Shown here: positions 25,107 to 35,211 of the stretch, in pieces
How positions within the stretch are numbered: the first letter of the stretch is position 1
Layout of the letters: every line of letters begins with the position of its first letter
From: Fumia sp045615345
Lineage (GTDB): Bacteria; Bacillota; Clostridia; Oscillospirales; Ruminococcaceae
Assembly (NCBI GenBank): GCA_045615345.1
Contig: JAZLER010000032.1
Coordinates: 124,001 to 188,000 of the forward strand
Reading direction: 5' to 3'
Length of the DNA: 64,000 nucleotides
Program-made: the position numbers and the translations under genes
Notes under the pieces: model-generated
The model's input: the letters and a program-made list of their open reading frames with translations, nothing else
The model's database searches: none
Told to the model about the DNA's origin: nothing

Positions 25107-27614
25107 CTAACTTCCGAGTTTCACATCACGGAACAATTTAACCTGATTATTTTTGATATACTCTCTGTCAAAAGAAACTTTCTTTTCAGTACTGAAAGCG
25201 TATATCTCATCTCCTGCCCTGGTATTAAGGTAAAACACACCGTTTTCTTCACTAAAAGGCAGCTCTGTTTTGAAAATAACACTGTTTGTATTTTCAAAGG
25301 CAATTGACAGTTTTTCTCCCCTTAATGAGGTTATCTTCGCAAAAAATTCACCTTTATCATAAATAGCTTCAATCTTGAAACCACCCTGAGCTACAAGCGA
25401 AAAAGCATAGCTTTTATCTTTTTTCACAGCGGGGAAAAGTCTTACCGTACCATCATAACTTTGCAAAAGCATCTCGTTTGTTGCGGTTGCGATAATCGGC
25501 AAAGCTTCATAATCAAAGTGCCTGAAATTATATTTGGGGGCAGAGAATTTTTCTTTTGTGTAATCATCTTCAACCTGATAGCTGTCCCACGGATTATGAT
25601 AAATGTTAAGTCCATCAGGGCAATCAGCACCAAATCCCTGAGGATAAATCATCCAGGTGTTTATAGTGTTTTCAATATATTTGACAAGTAAATCCGACAT
25701 ACCCATCCTTGCAAGATAAATAGGCTCCATACACCATTGCATACACTTTCCGTCCTCGGAATTTTCATCACACGGTGCATGCAGACAAACACTGTTATAA
25801 ACAAGATTATAAATATCTGTACCCTTATCCTTTATTCCGATATTTCCCGACGGGAATAAAAGCGACATCTCGATATCAGGGAAACCATAAGTATCGTGTC
25901 CCCTGTTCCCAAAGGTTCTTCGTTTAAGCTCATCAGTACCTGTGAGCCTGCCAATTGCCAGAACCTTATCACCCTTTATCTCATAGCCTTTACCGATGCC
26001 TCTTGAAAATTTTCCGTTTTCGTATTCATCATTAAGCATCGGCAGAGTTGTTTCCGTGTATGGGAAAAGGTTTTCTAAAATTTCTTTATATTTTTTATTG
26101 TCTTGTTTTTCTGTAATCAATGCGCTAAAAAGAGACTCTATCATCGCGTAATCGGTAATACTGTCATCATACAAAGGCGAGCCTTCATAGCAAAGGCTTT
26201 CCGAAATGCGATAAAAACCGTTTTCGTCCTTTTTAAGCTTGTCCATATAAAATTCCGCAACAGACTCCATAACGGGCATTATCCTTTTAAGATAGGATTT
26301 ATTTCCGTTATAAAGATAATGTCTGTAAAGCATCATTGCAATCTGTGCACCCGGGGTAAAATTCTTGCCTGCTTCGATATCATTCCGTCCGAGTCGGTCA
26401 CAGATATCACAATAAAACGCTCCTTTTGAATTTTTATATTTTTTTGCAAAATTCTGTGCCTGAGGTAGCTGATTTATCCTGAAATCATAGTAAGTTTCAA
26501 GAAGTTCGGGGTGATTTGCCGCATCAAGCGGATGACAAGCATGTTGCATATTATAATGGAAAAAGTGATTCCACGGCACAAAATCATGGTAAAATCCCCA
26601 TAAACCATTACAGAAATGTGAAGGATATTCACCCTTCATTGAACTGTTTGCATAATAAAGATTAAGGTACCACAAATTTTCCCAATAATCATTTTCCGCA
26701 GGAAGCGAAACGAAGGATTTGCTCCAGAAATCCGCCCATTTTACCGAATGTTCCAGGTAAAGCTTTTCATAGCCTTTTTTGGCTGCATCGGTTACAAGTA
26801 TTTTCGCTTTTTTGGACGCATCTTCCTTACTGTGTCCCGTAGCTATTGCAACAAAATATGTGATACTGTGTTTTTTACTCTGTTCGGTTTCAGCAGTCGC
26901 AGAATGCTTACCCATAGTCTTTAGATCAATTTTGTCGTCTGAAACAGGCAGACATGCAACACAAAAAGTTGTGCCGTTCAATTCCTGTACTATTTTTATT
27001 ATTTTTTCATCCGCAAAAGAAGATGTTCCTGAAAGCCCTATACTTTTATCGTTTCGGTGAAAAAGATACCAGAACCACATAGTTCTGCTTCCCCATCTTT
27101 CAAGTTTTGCAGAAACAGGGAGCGCATCTTCGCTTTCAACCTCCATACGAACAACCGCTACCTTATCATCTGAAACAAAAGCGTTTACGCTGGTGTTCAT
27201 AAAAGGAGTTTCTGCCGATATCCTTGCAGTACCGTCATAAAGAGAAAGTCTCGCCTCGAAATTCTCCTGATACAAAAATTCAAACGCAGGGCAATTAAGG
27301 TCAATAGTAACCCTTGCCCCGTGTCGACAGGTAGTGAGATTTTCACTACCTTCAACATAAGGCGCCTCAATCCAGGGTACGTCGAGGGACGCACAGCCCT
27401 CATTTATGGGTGCAGGTGCATCATCCCATAAATCGGTTTTATTGATGGCTATGTTAATCTTGTTCTCTGAAGTCCACAAAAGACACCCCATATCGCCGTT
27501 GCCTATCGGAAGCCCGTATGTCGCATCGTGCGAGGGAGTCCTGAAAACAACATCGTGACTTTGCAGAATTTCCTCATAATTGACATCGAAGCCTTTATCA
27601 CAGCTCATTTTCAT
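25107..27614 (-). CDS. GH95/DUF5703-like (alpha/alpha)6 glycosidase
   Basis: 835 aa. The N-terminal beta-sandwich begins with YGLPIGNGDMGCLLW, the LPxGNGxxG motif shared by GH95 alpha-L-fucosidase/galactosidase-like enzymes and DUF5703 proteins. It is followed by INKTDLWDD, an (alpha/alpha)6 barrel in the middle (HPLDAANHPELLETYYDFR; FTPGAQIAMMLYRHY) and a C-terminal beta domain. No signal peptide, so it is cytoplasmic. The start ATG overlaps the previous stop as ATGA, showing translational coupling. The substrate is uncertain; fucosides or galactosides are possibilities. Confidence 0.65.
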   Translation of the reverse strand: MKMSCDKGFDVNYEEILQSHDVVFRTPSHDATYGLPIGNGDMGCLLWTSENKINIAINKTDLWDDAPAPINEGCASLDVPWIEAPYVEGSENLTTCRHGARVTIDLNCPAFEFLYQENFEARLSLYDGTARISAETPFMNTSVNAFVSDDKVAVVRMEVESEDALPVSAKLERWGSRTMWFWYLFHRNDKSIGLSGTSSFADEKIIKIVQELNGTTFCVACLPVSDDKIDLKTMGKHSATAETEQSKKHSITYFVAIATGHSKEDASKKAKILVTDAAKKGYEKLYLEHSVKWADFWSKSFVSLPAENDYWENLWYLNLYYANSSMKGEYPSHFCNGLWGFYHDFVPWNHFFHYNMQHACHPLDAANHPELLETYYDFRINQLPQAQNFAKKYKNSKGAFYCDICDRLGRNDIEAGKNFTPGAQIAMMLYRHYLYNGNKSYLKRIMPVMESVAEFYMDKLKKDENGFYRISESLCYEGSPLYDDSITDYAMIESLFSALITEKQDNKKYKEILENLFPYTETTLPMLNDEYENGKFSRGIGKGYEIKGDKVLAIGRLTGTDELKRRTFGNRGHDTYGFPDIEMSLLFPSGNIGIKDKGTDIYNLVYNSVCLHAPCDENSEDGKCMQWCMEPIYLARMGMSDLLVKYIENTINTWMIYPQGFGADCPDGLNIYHNPWDSYQVEDDYTKEKFSAPKYNFRHFDYEALPIIATATNEMLLQSYDGTVRLFPAVKKDKSYAFSLVAQGGFKIEAIYDKGEFFAKITSLRGEKLSIAFENTNSVIFKTELPFSEENGVFYLNTRAGDEIYAFSTEKKVSFDREYIKNNQVKLFRDVKLGS

Positions 27615-29605
27615 AATTCAATTATAACCCCTTCAAACGGATTGATATTATCAATTTCAAAAAACTGATAAAGTCCGCCGTATATATTATCTTGTTTTCG
27701 GGATTTGATTTTTTTGCTCTTTTGATACATAAAATGCAACTTTCCGCATTTTTTCTCTGTTCTCACAGCAACAATAACCTTTCCCGAATCATCATTTGTC
27801 GTATTGTATAAAGTAACGCAGATGCGGTTTTCGTCGGTTAAAGTTATATTTCTTATAAGGTGATAACTATCCACAAAAGAAATAAGTTTTCCTTTTGAAA
27901 GATATACAAAAAGGCGTTTTAACTGTTTTGCCTTAAAAGTATCGGAAACCCAGTCAAAGGGATAATATCCCGCTACACAAACCTTTCCGCCTTTTTGATT
28001 TTCATAGATACCAAGGCAACACTCAGCTGTCACATCGTCACGATAATCGACGATAGATGCGAGATTTTCGTAAGTTTCTTTTGCCTTCTTAAATCCGTAT
28101 GCATCGTTCGGGTGAAAAGCCTGTCTGCCGTTTCTTGTACCTTTTTCGATACCCTCGTTTATAGGGTGAGAAAGATAATATTCCCTCGCGTCAACAGGAA
28201 TTTCTTTTTCAGTTTCAAAGCCAGTTAAATCGGAAAATCCCATTTCATTTAATGTATCAAGGGCTTTTGAATCAAGGTAAACAGCTCCCGAAAGAATTTT
28301 CTCAAGTTCATGTTTCTCATATGCAAGTGGAGCCTTCCCCTTAAACATCGTAAGGTTTGCTTTATCCTTATGATAAGCTTCAGGCAAACCTAAAGTGAAA
28401 ATTTCCCTTGCAAAGGTAGCGTACATTTCGCCGTCGGTGTCAAAATATCTTCCCTCGGGAACAGCAGACTGACTGTAAATACTCCAGCCGGTATGAACAC
28501 CCTCAGGGGTAAGACCTTTTAAAAGCTCTGCTTGTTTTTTGTAGAATTTATTGAGTTTTGCTATAGCTTTCAGGTGCGGAATAACAGTTTCCGCCTTTTC
28601 GCCCGTCTCACCGGGAACGATATTGAATGCCGCACCCGTACAACCTACTGTCATACTCATGGAAGCCTCAATTGCTGTTGATTTGGGGCTTTTTTTGATA
28701 AGTTGATGAGGGAAATTTTCAATTTCCGACTGAATTACAGTAACGCAGGATGGCAGATAGGCATTCTGTCTGCCTGACTGCTCTTGTTTTCTTACAATAT
28801 GATTACGGTAGTTTTCATCCTCGTAAGCACCACCGCCCGGACGCCACATAATTTCATATTTTCCGTTATCCGAAAGGGCGTTCGCATATCTTTCAAACTG
28901 ATAACCCTCAAAATATCTTTCACCCGTCATAAAACCTAAAGTGATGCCTTCATCAATATCTCTGATGGTTTTTCCTATAGTTGCAAGAAGATTTACAATA
29001 GCATCGCTCTGGTGGTCAAGCCAGAGCTTTCTTAACGGCACATTTTCTTTATTAAGTTCCACCTTTAATTCTTCTCTTGTAAAAGAGAAGTCATTTTTCT
29101 TATTAAAAGTTTCAATACAGTTATCGCAAAAACAACCCCAGCCTATCGGCATATGGCCATATCGCACGTCATCGTCTATCCAGATAAAGTCAGGGTCTGC
29201 TTTGCAAAGTCTTGTATACGCGGGTTTTACATATTCATTGAGGTATTTTTCGTTTCGCATACAATAACTGCCCTTGCAGACTTCACCATCGATATTGGTC
29301 ATATAGGTATACTTATCCCCAAGCCCGTTTTCAAGCTGTTCGCAGTGGTGACCTATTGTTGCTAAAATATTTATACCGCCCTCGAAGCCTTCCGCTTTTG
29401 CAATGGCTATTCTCTCTTTTATGATTTCAAGACGGCGGTCGAGTTCCTCAAAAGTCAAAGGAATATGGGTAGTAGCCGTAAACAGAGCAATCTGAGAAAT
29501 ACCGCAATCATATTTTTTAAGAAGCTTTAAAAAATATGAATAATTCTCATTATCGTACCATGTGTACTCTGCAAGACGGATAGAATGTAGAACAGAATTT
29601 TTCAT
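27611..29605 (-). CDS. TIM-barrel glycoside hydrolase-like protein with C-terminal beta domain
   Basis: 664 aa. The N-terminal half looks like a (beta/alpha)8 barrel (LAEYTWYDNENYSYFLKLLK; DFIWIDDDVRYGHMP) with a metal-binding-like GCFCDNCIETF. A GATase-like or trimerisation-like region follows, then a beta-rich end, an order reminiscent of GH42-type enzymes. I do not recognise a precise family. It is coupled by ATGA to the GH95-like gene and has its own promoter, so it starts a three-gene catabolic operon. Confidence 0.5.
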   Translation of the reverse strand: MKNSVLHSIRLAEYTWYDNENYSYFLKLLKKYDCGISQIALFTATTHIPLTFEELDRRLEIIKERIAIAKAEGFEGGINILATIGHHCEQLENGLGDKYTYMTNIDGEVCKGSYCMRNEKYLNEYVKPAYTRLCKADPDFIWIDDDVRYGHMPIGWGCFCDNCIETFNKKNDFSFTREELKVELNKENVPLRKLWLDHQSDAIVNLLATIGKTIRDIDEGITLGFMTGERYFEGYQFERYANALSDNGKYEIMWRPGGGAYEDENYRNHIVRKQEQSGRQNAYLPSCVTVIQSEIENFPHQLIKKSPKSTAIEASMSMTVGCTGAAFNIVPGETGEKAETVIPHLKAIAKLNKFYKKQAELLKGLTPEGVHTGWSIYSQSAVPEGRYFDTDGEMYATFAREIFTLGLPEAYHKDKANLTMFKGKAPLAYEKHELEKILSGAVYLDSKALDTLNEMGFSDLTGFETEKEIPVDAREYYLSHPINEGIEKGTRNGRQAFHPNDAYGFKKAKETYENLASIVDYRDDVTAECCLGIYENQKGGKVCVAGYYPFDWVSDTFKAKQLKRLFVYLSKGKLISFVDSYHLIRNITLTDENRICVTLYNTTNDDSGKVIVAVRTEKKCGKLHFMYQKSKKIKSRKQDNIYGGLYQFFEIDNINPFEGVIIEL

Positions 29606-29629
29606 AGAATTACCTCACTTTATATTTTC

Positions 29630-29658
29630 ATTTTACATAATAATTTTTAAAAAGGCAA
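29630..29658 (-). promoter_or_regulatory. Promoter of the glycosidase operon
   Basis: Minus-strand TTGCCT (29658-29653), 17-bp spacer, TAAAAT (29635-29630), between the transporter gene and the TIM-barrel gene. Confidence 0.62.
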
Positions 29659-29660
29659 TA

Positions 29661-30509
29661 TTACTGCACAAAACATATTGCAATCAGTGATATTATTCCA
29701 CCCATGATCCCGATGCTTTGCCGTGGCGAAAGCTTTTCCTTAAACAAAAAAACTGACACTAACGATGATGCCACAATGGTGCTTCCGTTGATTAACGGGA
29801 AGAAAAGCTGGCTCGGCATAATACCCGACAGTTTTAAATTGATATAGTTCATAATGAATACACAAACGCCGCATATAAAACAGATAAACAATACTTTTTT
29901 ATCTGAAACCTGAGTATCAAGCTTTCCTTTGCTTTGTATCAGGCAAAAAACAACGGCACATATAAAAGCAACGAATAAAAATCCCGAACTTTCATCTTTG
30001 TGCACCGATGCCTGATGTATTTTTTGCAAAATTCCGATTGCTCCCTGAAACAAAAAGGCAAGAAAAGTGAAGAAAAACCATGATTTCTGAGCCTTTGTTG
30101 AATTGTTTTTCTCAAAAGATAAATACAAAAAGAAAATAAGTACAAGTATCGTCAAAACCTTAAAGATACTTAACTTCTCTCCAAAAAAAGCACCTGAAAG
30201 TGACGGAATTATCATAGAAGAAGTAGTAAAAAGTAAAGTAAGATGCATGGGCCCTTTGTTGAGTGCCAGAAGTTTATACTGAGCTGCAAAAAGAGTAACA
30301 ACTCCAAAAATCACACCCATAACAACGGTATACAATGAAATATTATCCGTAATCATAAGTATGCCGAATGCAACAATACAAACGATGTATGAAAGAAAAT
30401 TGAAGGTAATTGCAGAAAGATTTGTTGTGAATTTTCTTTTAGCCAGATAATTTGAAAGACTATTATGCAACACCATAGATGAAATTGACGTTAAAATTGC
30501 GCAAATCAC
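29661..30509 (-). CDS. DMT superfamily (EamA-like) transporter
   Basis: 282 aa with about ten membrane helices in two repeats; VVMGVIFGVVTLFAAQYKLL and the closing SVFLFKEKLSPRQSIGIMGG are typical EamA-like segments. The start is GTG 30509 with AGGAG 7 nt upstream. It is divergent from an AraC regulator across 104 bp and upstream of three glycosidase-like genes, so it may import or export a sugar or product of that pathway. The direction of transport is unknown. Confidence 0.8.
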   Translation of the reverse strand: MICAILTSISSMVLHNSLSNYLAKRKFTTNLSAITFNFLSYIVCIVAFGILMITDNISLYTVVMGVIFGVVTLFAAQYKLLALNKGPMHLTLLFTTSSMIIPSLSGAFFGEKLSIFKVLTILVLIFFLYLSFEKNNSTKAQKSWFFFTFLAFLFQGAIGILQKIHQASVHKDESSGFLFVAFICAVVFCLIQSKGKLDTQVSDKKVLFICFICGVCVFIMNYINLKLSGIMPSQLFFPLINGSTIVASSLVSVFLFKEKLSPRQSIGIMGGIISLIAICFVQ

Positions 30510-30535
30510 TATAATTCTCCTCTTATTTTTTGAAA

Positions 30536-30544
30536 ATTATACCA
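30536..30544 (-). promoter_or_regulatory. Extended -10 of the DMT transporter gene
   Basis: Minus-strand TGG-TATAAT (30544-30536) without a good -35, as expected if an activator such as the divergent AraC protein is needed. Confidence 0.5.
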
Positions 30545-30564
30545 TATATTTATCGGCTTTTCTC

Positions 30565-30594
30565 TTGATTTTTCGTCATAAAATATGGTATAAT
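30565..30594 (+). promoter_or_regulatory. Promoter of the AraC regulator gene
   Basis: TTGATT (30565-30570), 18-bp spacer ending TGG, TATAAT (30589-30594). Confidence 0.65.
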
Positions 30595-30613
30595 CGTCAA
30601 AAGAGGTGTTACT

Positions 30614-31432
30614 ATGTGGAATAGCAAATTTACAAAAATAAAAATGCCTGATCTCAATTCTTTTGATTTTAAAATTCACTTTACCGAAACTGACAGAAAA
30701 AGTCATACAAAACAGATAGATTTGCACGTTCATAATGAATTTGAGATTTATATTAATCTCTCGGGAGACGTTTCCTTTCTGGTGGAAAATTCACTTTATC
30801 TGCTTTCAAGAGGTGACGTTATTTTAGCACGTCCCGGCGAACTGCACCACTGCGTTTACCGCAGTGACAAACCTCACAGACACTTCTGGATTTTGTTTGA
30901 CTGCGAAAAAAACAGTGATTTACTTGATTTTTTAAAGCCTTTTTATAACGATAATTATATTTCACCCAAGGGTACACTCAGAGAAGAATTGCTTGATATC
31001 TGCAATTCATTTACAGATGAACAGATTTCCGAAGAAGAAAAAATTTATCTGTTTTTCAGATTTTTTGCCATCTTAAAGCAAAGCAAAAATGAGGGAACAA
31101 AGATAAGCCCCAAGTTGCCACAAGACCTCAGTAAAATTGTAAGCTACATCGACGAACACATTTACGAGCAACTTACAGTTAAGGAGATTTCAAGTAAGTT
31201 ATATATAAGTCAAAGTACCCTTGAACGGCGTTTCAAGGAAATCCTCAACATCACTCCACTGGAATTCATTAAAAAGAAAAAGCTCATTTTAGCGGCACAG
31301 TTACTACATTCAGGCGAGTCAGTTCTGCAAACGGGAACAAAACTCGGCTACAACGACAATTCTTATTTCATTCAGCTTTTTAAAAATTACTACGGCTGCA
31401 CCCCATACGAATATAAAAAGAAAAAGGACTGA
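30614..31432 (+). CDS. AraC family transcriptional regulator
   Basis: 272 aa. A cupin-like ligand-binding domain is N-terminal (LHVHNEFEIYINLSG; RGDVILARPGELHHC, metal-type histidines), and two helix-turn-helix motifs lie in the last 100 residues (LTVKEISSKLYISQSTLERRF; ALKLGYNDNSYFIQLFK-like ending FKNYYGCTPYEYKK). Divergent orientation to the transporter-glycosidase genes makes it their likely sugar-responsive activator. Its stop codon lies inside its terminator stem. Confidence 0.9.
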   Translation: MWNSKFTKIKMPDLNSFDFKIHFTETDRKSHTKQIDLHVHNEFEIYINLSGDVSFLVENSLYLLSRGDVILARPGELHHCVYRSDKPHRHFWILFDCEKNSDLLDFLKPFYNDNYISPKGTLREELLDICNSFTDEQISEEEKIYLFFRFFAILKQSKNEGTKISPKLPQDLSKIVSYIDEHIYEQLTVKEISSKLYISQSTLERRFKEILNITPLEFIKKKKLILAAQLLHSGESVLQTGTKLGYNDNSYFIQLFKNYYGCTPYEYKKKKD

Positions 31433-31451
31433 CCAAATGGTCAGTCCTTTT
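31424..31451 (+). terminator. Terminator of the AraC gene
   Basis: AAGGACTGACC / GGTCAGTCCTT (31424-31434, 31439-31449) with a four-base loop and T run; the stem contains the stop codon. Confidence 0.85.
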
Positions 31452-31463
31452 AAGTTTTAAGAA

Positions 31464-34400
31464 TTATTCGCTCATTGCAGCGAGGCGAGCGTATTTATCA
31501 GCAGCAGCTTCTTCTGCTTTCTCGAAGAGTGCAGCAGCACGTTCGGGGTTAGCACGAGCCAAAGAGTTATAACGAACTTCGTTCATAATGAAGTCTTTGT
31601 AAGCAGCTGTGGGAGCCTTGCTATCAAGATGGAAGGGGTTCTTTCCTTCAGCTTTGAGGCGAGGATCGAATCTGAACAAGTGCCAGTAACCGGACTGTAC
31701 AGCGCGTTTTTCTTCAGCCTGAGCCTGAACCATACCACCCTTGATACCATGGTTGATACAAGGAGCGTAAGCAATTACGAGAGAAGGACCGTTGTAGCTT
31801 TCAGCTTCAACGAATGCTTTGAGGCACTGGTTGTAGTCTGCGCCCATAGAAACCTGAGCAGTGTAAACGTAACCGTAGCTCATAGCGATAGCAGCGAGGT
31901 CTTTCTTCTTAACATCTTTACCTGCAGCAGCGAACTGAGCGATAGCACCTGTAGGTGTGGATTTAGAAGACTGACCGCCTGTGTTGGAGTAAACTTCAGT
32001 ATCGAATACCAAGATGTTTACATCCTGACCGGAAGCGATAACATGGTCAAGACCACCGAAACCGATATCGTAAGCCCAACCGTCACCACCGAGAATCCAT
32101 ACGGATTTCTTAGCGAGGAAGTCTTTGGATTTAAGGATTTCTTTAGCAGCATCGCAACCGCAGTTTTCCAAAGCAGCGATAAGTTTGTCAGCAGCAGCTC
32201 TGTTGGAAGCGCCACAGTCAACTGTATCGAGGTAGTTCTTAACAGCTTCTTTAACATCTTCTTTTTCAGGAGTCAAAGCTTTGATCTTTTCGATAGCAGC
32301 TTTTCTGATTGTATCCTGAGCAAGGAACATACCGTAACCGTATTCAGCGTTATCTTCAAAGAGGGAGTTAGCCCAAGCAGGACCAAAACCGGATTTGTTA
32401 ACGGTGTAAGGAGTAGAAGGTGCGGAACCGCCCCAGATAGAAGAACAACCTGTAGCGTTTGCAATATACATTCTGTCACCGTAAAGCTGAGTTACGAGTT
32501 TAGCGTAAGGTGTTTCACCACAACCTGCACAAGCACCGGAGAACTCGAGCAAGGGCTGTTTGAACTGGCTGCCCTTAACTGTTGTTTCTTTGAATTTTTC
32601 AAATACTTCGGGTTTTTCGGGCAAATCGAAGAGATAGTTAAATCCATTCTGTTTTTCTCTCTGGCTGTCAAGAGATACCATTTCGAGAGCTTTTTCGCCC
32701 TTCTTACCGGGACATACATTAGCACAGAGGCCACAGTTGAGGCAGTCGAGAACAGAGATACCGATAGCAAATTTCATACCGGGCATACCTGTCATATCAA
32801 CAGCATCCTGACCAGCGGGGAGGTTATTAGCCTCAGCTTCTGTTACAGCGTAAGGACGGATAACAGCGTGAGGACAAACAAGTGAACAGAAACCACACTG
32901 GATACAGTTTTCGGATTTCCATACGGGAACGTCAACAGCTACACCGCGTTTTTCAAATGCAGCAGTACCCTGGGGGAATGTACCGTCTGTACGGTCGCCT
33001 GTAAATGTGGAAACGGGCAAATCGTTACCTTTCTGACGGGAAACAGGAATTACGATGTCGTTTACGAAATCAACAACGTCTTTTCTGTCACCTGTTGCTT
33101 TAACAACGAGATCTGTGTCAGCAGCATTTTTCCAAGCATCGGGAACTTTAACTTCGTGAACATCAGTTGCACCACGGTCGATAGCATCGTGGTTCATCTT
33201 AACGATAGCTTCACCCTTCTTGGAGTAAGAAGCAGTAGCAGCATCTTTCATATATTTGATAGCATCATCAGAAGGAATGATGTTAGCGAGTTTGAAGAAT
33301 GCAGACTGCAATACAGTATTGATTCTTCCGCCGAGGCCGATTTCTTTACCGATCTTGATACCATCGATTGTGTAGAGTTTAATGCCGTTTTCAGCAATAT
33401 ATCTCTTCATCTGGCCAGGAAGGTTCTTATCGAGTTCTTCATCGGACCATTCGCAGTTTAAGAGGAATGTTCCACCGGGTTTAACATCTTCAACCATCTC
33501 ATATTTTGTAACATAAGCAGGGTTGTGACAAGCAACGAAGTCTGCTTTGTTGATGAGGTAGGTGGATTTGATCTTGGACTTACCGAAACGGAGGTGAGAA
33601 ATTGTAACACCACCGGATTTCTTGGAGTCGTAATCAAAGTAAGCCTGAGCATTCATATCAGTGTGGTCACCGATAATCTTGATGGAGTTCTTGTTAGCAC
33701 CAACAGTACCGTCAGCACCAAGACCCCAGAATTTACAGCTTGTGATATCAGCAGGTGTTGTGGAGGGGTTTTCACCGAGTTCCAAAGAAAGGTTAGTAAC
33801 GTCATCCACGATACCGATTGTGAATACTTTCTTAGCTGTGTTCTTGTAAACTGCAACGATCTGTGCAGGAGTTGTATCTTTAGAACCAAGACCATATCTG
33901 CCTGTGAATACAGGTGTGTTATGGAATTTGCTGTCACGCAATGCTGCAACAACATCGAGGTACAAGGGTTCACCCATAGCACCGGGTTCTTTTGTTCTGT
34001 CGAGTACTGTGAGCTGTTTAGCTGTTTCAGGGATAGCATCGATAAGGTGTTTAGCAGAGAAAGGTCTGTAAAGTCTTACTTTAACAAGACCGTATTTGCC
34101 GCCGTTTGCGTTCAAATAATCGATTGTTTCTTCGATTGTATCGCAAACAGAACCCATAGCAATGATAACATGTTCTGCATCAGCAGCACCATAGTAGTTG
34201 AAAAGTTTGTAGTCAGTGCCGATTTTAGCATTAACTTTAGCCATATATTCTTCTACAACAGCAGGAACTTCGTTGTAATATGTGTTACAAGCTTCTCTTG
34301 CCTGGAAGAAGATGTCAGGGTTCTGAGCAGAACCTCTCAATACGGGGTGATTGGGGTTCAAAGAACGATTTCTGTAAGCGTTGATTGCATCCATATCAAC

Positions 34401-34982
34401 CATATCTTTAAGGTCTTCATAATCCCATGTTTCAATTTTCTGCAATTCGTGAGATGTTCTGAAACCATCAAAGAAGTGTAAGAAAGGAACTCTGCCTTTG
34501 ATTGCTGCACAGTGAGCAACAGCACCGAGGTCCATAACTTCCTGAGGGTTAGTGGAACAAAGCATTGCAAAACCTGTCTGACGGCAAGCATATACGTCAG
34601 AATGGTCTCCAAAGATGGAGAGCGCATGGCTTGCAAGAGCACGTGCGGAAACGTTGATAACGCCGGGGAGTAATTCACCTGCGATTTTGTACATGTTGGG
34701 AATCATCAAAAGAAGTCCCTGAGAAGCTGTAAATGTAGTGGTCAAAGCACCTGCAGCCAAAGAGCCGTGTACTGTACCAGCAGCACCTGCTTCGGACTGC
34801 ATTTCTACAACGCGAACTTCCTCACCAAAAATGTTTTTCTTTCCTTCAGCAGCCCATTTGTCTGTAACTTCTGCCATAACAGAAGAAGGTGTAATGGGGT
34901 AGATTGCTGCCACATCGGTAAACGCATAGGAAACGTGAGCCGCAGCGTTGTTACCGTCCATGGTTTTCATTTTTCTTGCCAT
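31464..34982 (-). CDS. nifJ: Pyruvate:ferredoxin (flavodoxin) oxidoreductase, single-chain
   Basis: 1172 aa, the usual length of the homodimeric enzyme. N-terminal domain I has YPITPSS; a two-cluster ferredoxin domain carries CIQCGFCSLVCPH (about 692-704) and CLNCGLCANVCPG (about 745-757); CAGCGETPY (about 820) gives cysteines of the proximal cluster; GGDGWAYDIGFGGLDHV (about 965-981) binds thiamine diphosphate-Mg. It converts pyruvate and CoA to acetyl-CoA, CO2 and reduced ferredoxin in the cytoplasm. Strong codon bias creates long open frames on the other strand. AAGGAGG precedes ATG. It is monocistronic. Confidence 0.97.
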   Translation of the reverse strand: MARKMKTMDGNNAAAHVSYAFTDVAAIYPITPSSVMAEVTDKWAAEGKKNIFGEEVRVVEMQSEAGAAGTVHGSLAAGALTTTFTASQGLLLMIPNMYKIAGELLPGVINVSARALASHALSIFGDHSDVYACRQTGFAMLCSTNPQEVMDLGAVAHCAAIKGRVPFLHFFDGFRTSHELQKIETWDYEDLKDMVDMDAINAYRNRSLNPNHPVLRGSAQNPDIFFQAREACNTYYNEVPAVVEEYMAKVNAKIGTDYKLFNYYGAADAEHVIIAMGSVCDTIEETIDYLNANGGKYGLVKVRLYRPFSAKHLIDAIPETAKQLTVLDRTKEPGAMGEPLYLDVVAALRDSKFHNTPVFTGRYGLGSKDTTPAQIVAVYKNTAKKVFTIGIVDDVTNLSLELGENPSTTPADITSCKFWGLGADGTVGANKNSIKIIGDHTDMNAQAYFDYDSKKSGGVTISHLRFGKSKIKSTYLINKADFVACHNPAYVTKYEMVEDVKPGGTFLLNCEWSDEELDKNLPGQMKRYIAENGIKLYTIDGIKIGKEIGLGGRINTVLQSAFFKLANIIPSDDAIKYMKDAATASYSKKGEAIVKMNHDAIDRGATDVHEVKVPDAWKNAADTDLVVKATGDRKDVVDFVNDIVIPVSRQKGNDLPVSTFTGDRTDGTFPQGTAAFEKRGVAVDVPVWKSENCIQCGFCSLVCPHAVIRPYAVTEAEANNLPAGQDAVDMTGMPGMKFAIGISVLDCLNCGLCANVCPGKKGEKALEMVSLDSQREKQNGFNYLFDLPEKPEVFEKFKETTVKGSQFKQPLLEFSGACAGCGETPYAKLVTQLYGDRMYIANATGCSSIWGGSAPSTPYTVNKSGFGPAWANSLFEDNAEYGYGMFLAQDTIRKAAIEKIKALTPEKEDVKEAVKNYLDTVDCGASNRAAADKLIAALENCGCDAAKEILKSKDFLAKKSVWILGGDGWAYDIGFGGLDHVIASGQDVNILVFDTEVYSNTGGQSSKSTPTGAIAQFAAAGKDVKKKDLAAIAMSYGYVYTAQVSMGADYNQCLKAFVEAESYNGPSLVIAYAPCINHGIKGGMVQAQAEEKRAVQSGYWHLFRFDPRLKAEGKNPFHLDSKAPTAAYKDFIMNEVRYNSLARANPERAAALFEKAEEAAADKYARLAAMSE

Positions 34983-35066
34983 TTTATATCCTCCTTGAAA
35001 TTTGATGCGAATGTGTTTTACGCCTTTTTACAATGCGTGTACGCACTTTCTCAATCTAACAGATTA

Positions 35067-35095
35067 ATTCTAACACATTATTTTGAAAAAGTAAA
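35067..35095 (-). promoter_or_regulatory. Promoter of the PFOR gene
   Basis: Minus-strand TTTACT (35095-35090), 17-bp spacer ending TGT, TAGAAT (35072-35067). It leaves a leader of about 80 nt containing the small palindrome TGCGT-AC-ACGCA. Confidence 0.7.
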
Positions 35096-35170
35096 GGGAA
35101 AAACGAGGAAAAATTACTGATTTATTTAAAATAAACAGAAAATGTTAATTTTTTAACAAACTCATAGGGC

Positions 35171-35206
35171 AAAAAAATAAAAGGAACTGAAAAATCAGTT
35201 CCTTTT
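35171..35206 (-). terminator. Terminator of the CNNM/CBS gene
   Basis: AAAAGGAACTGA / TCAGTTCCTTTT (35179-35190, 35195-35206); the T tract is at 35177-35171 on the minus strand. Confidence 0.85.
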
Positions 35207-35211
35207 AAAGG

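Noticed and set aside
31629..32885. A 418-codon open frame opposite the PFOR gene
   Set aside because: Product of strong codon bias in PFOR; low-complexity Ser/Thr/Phe-rich translation, no ribosome site, no recognisable domain.
33525..34481. A 318-codon open frame opposite the PFOR gene
   Set aside because: Same cause: antisense shadow of a highly expressed gene with a cysteine-rich, non-domain translation.
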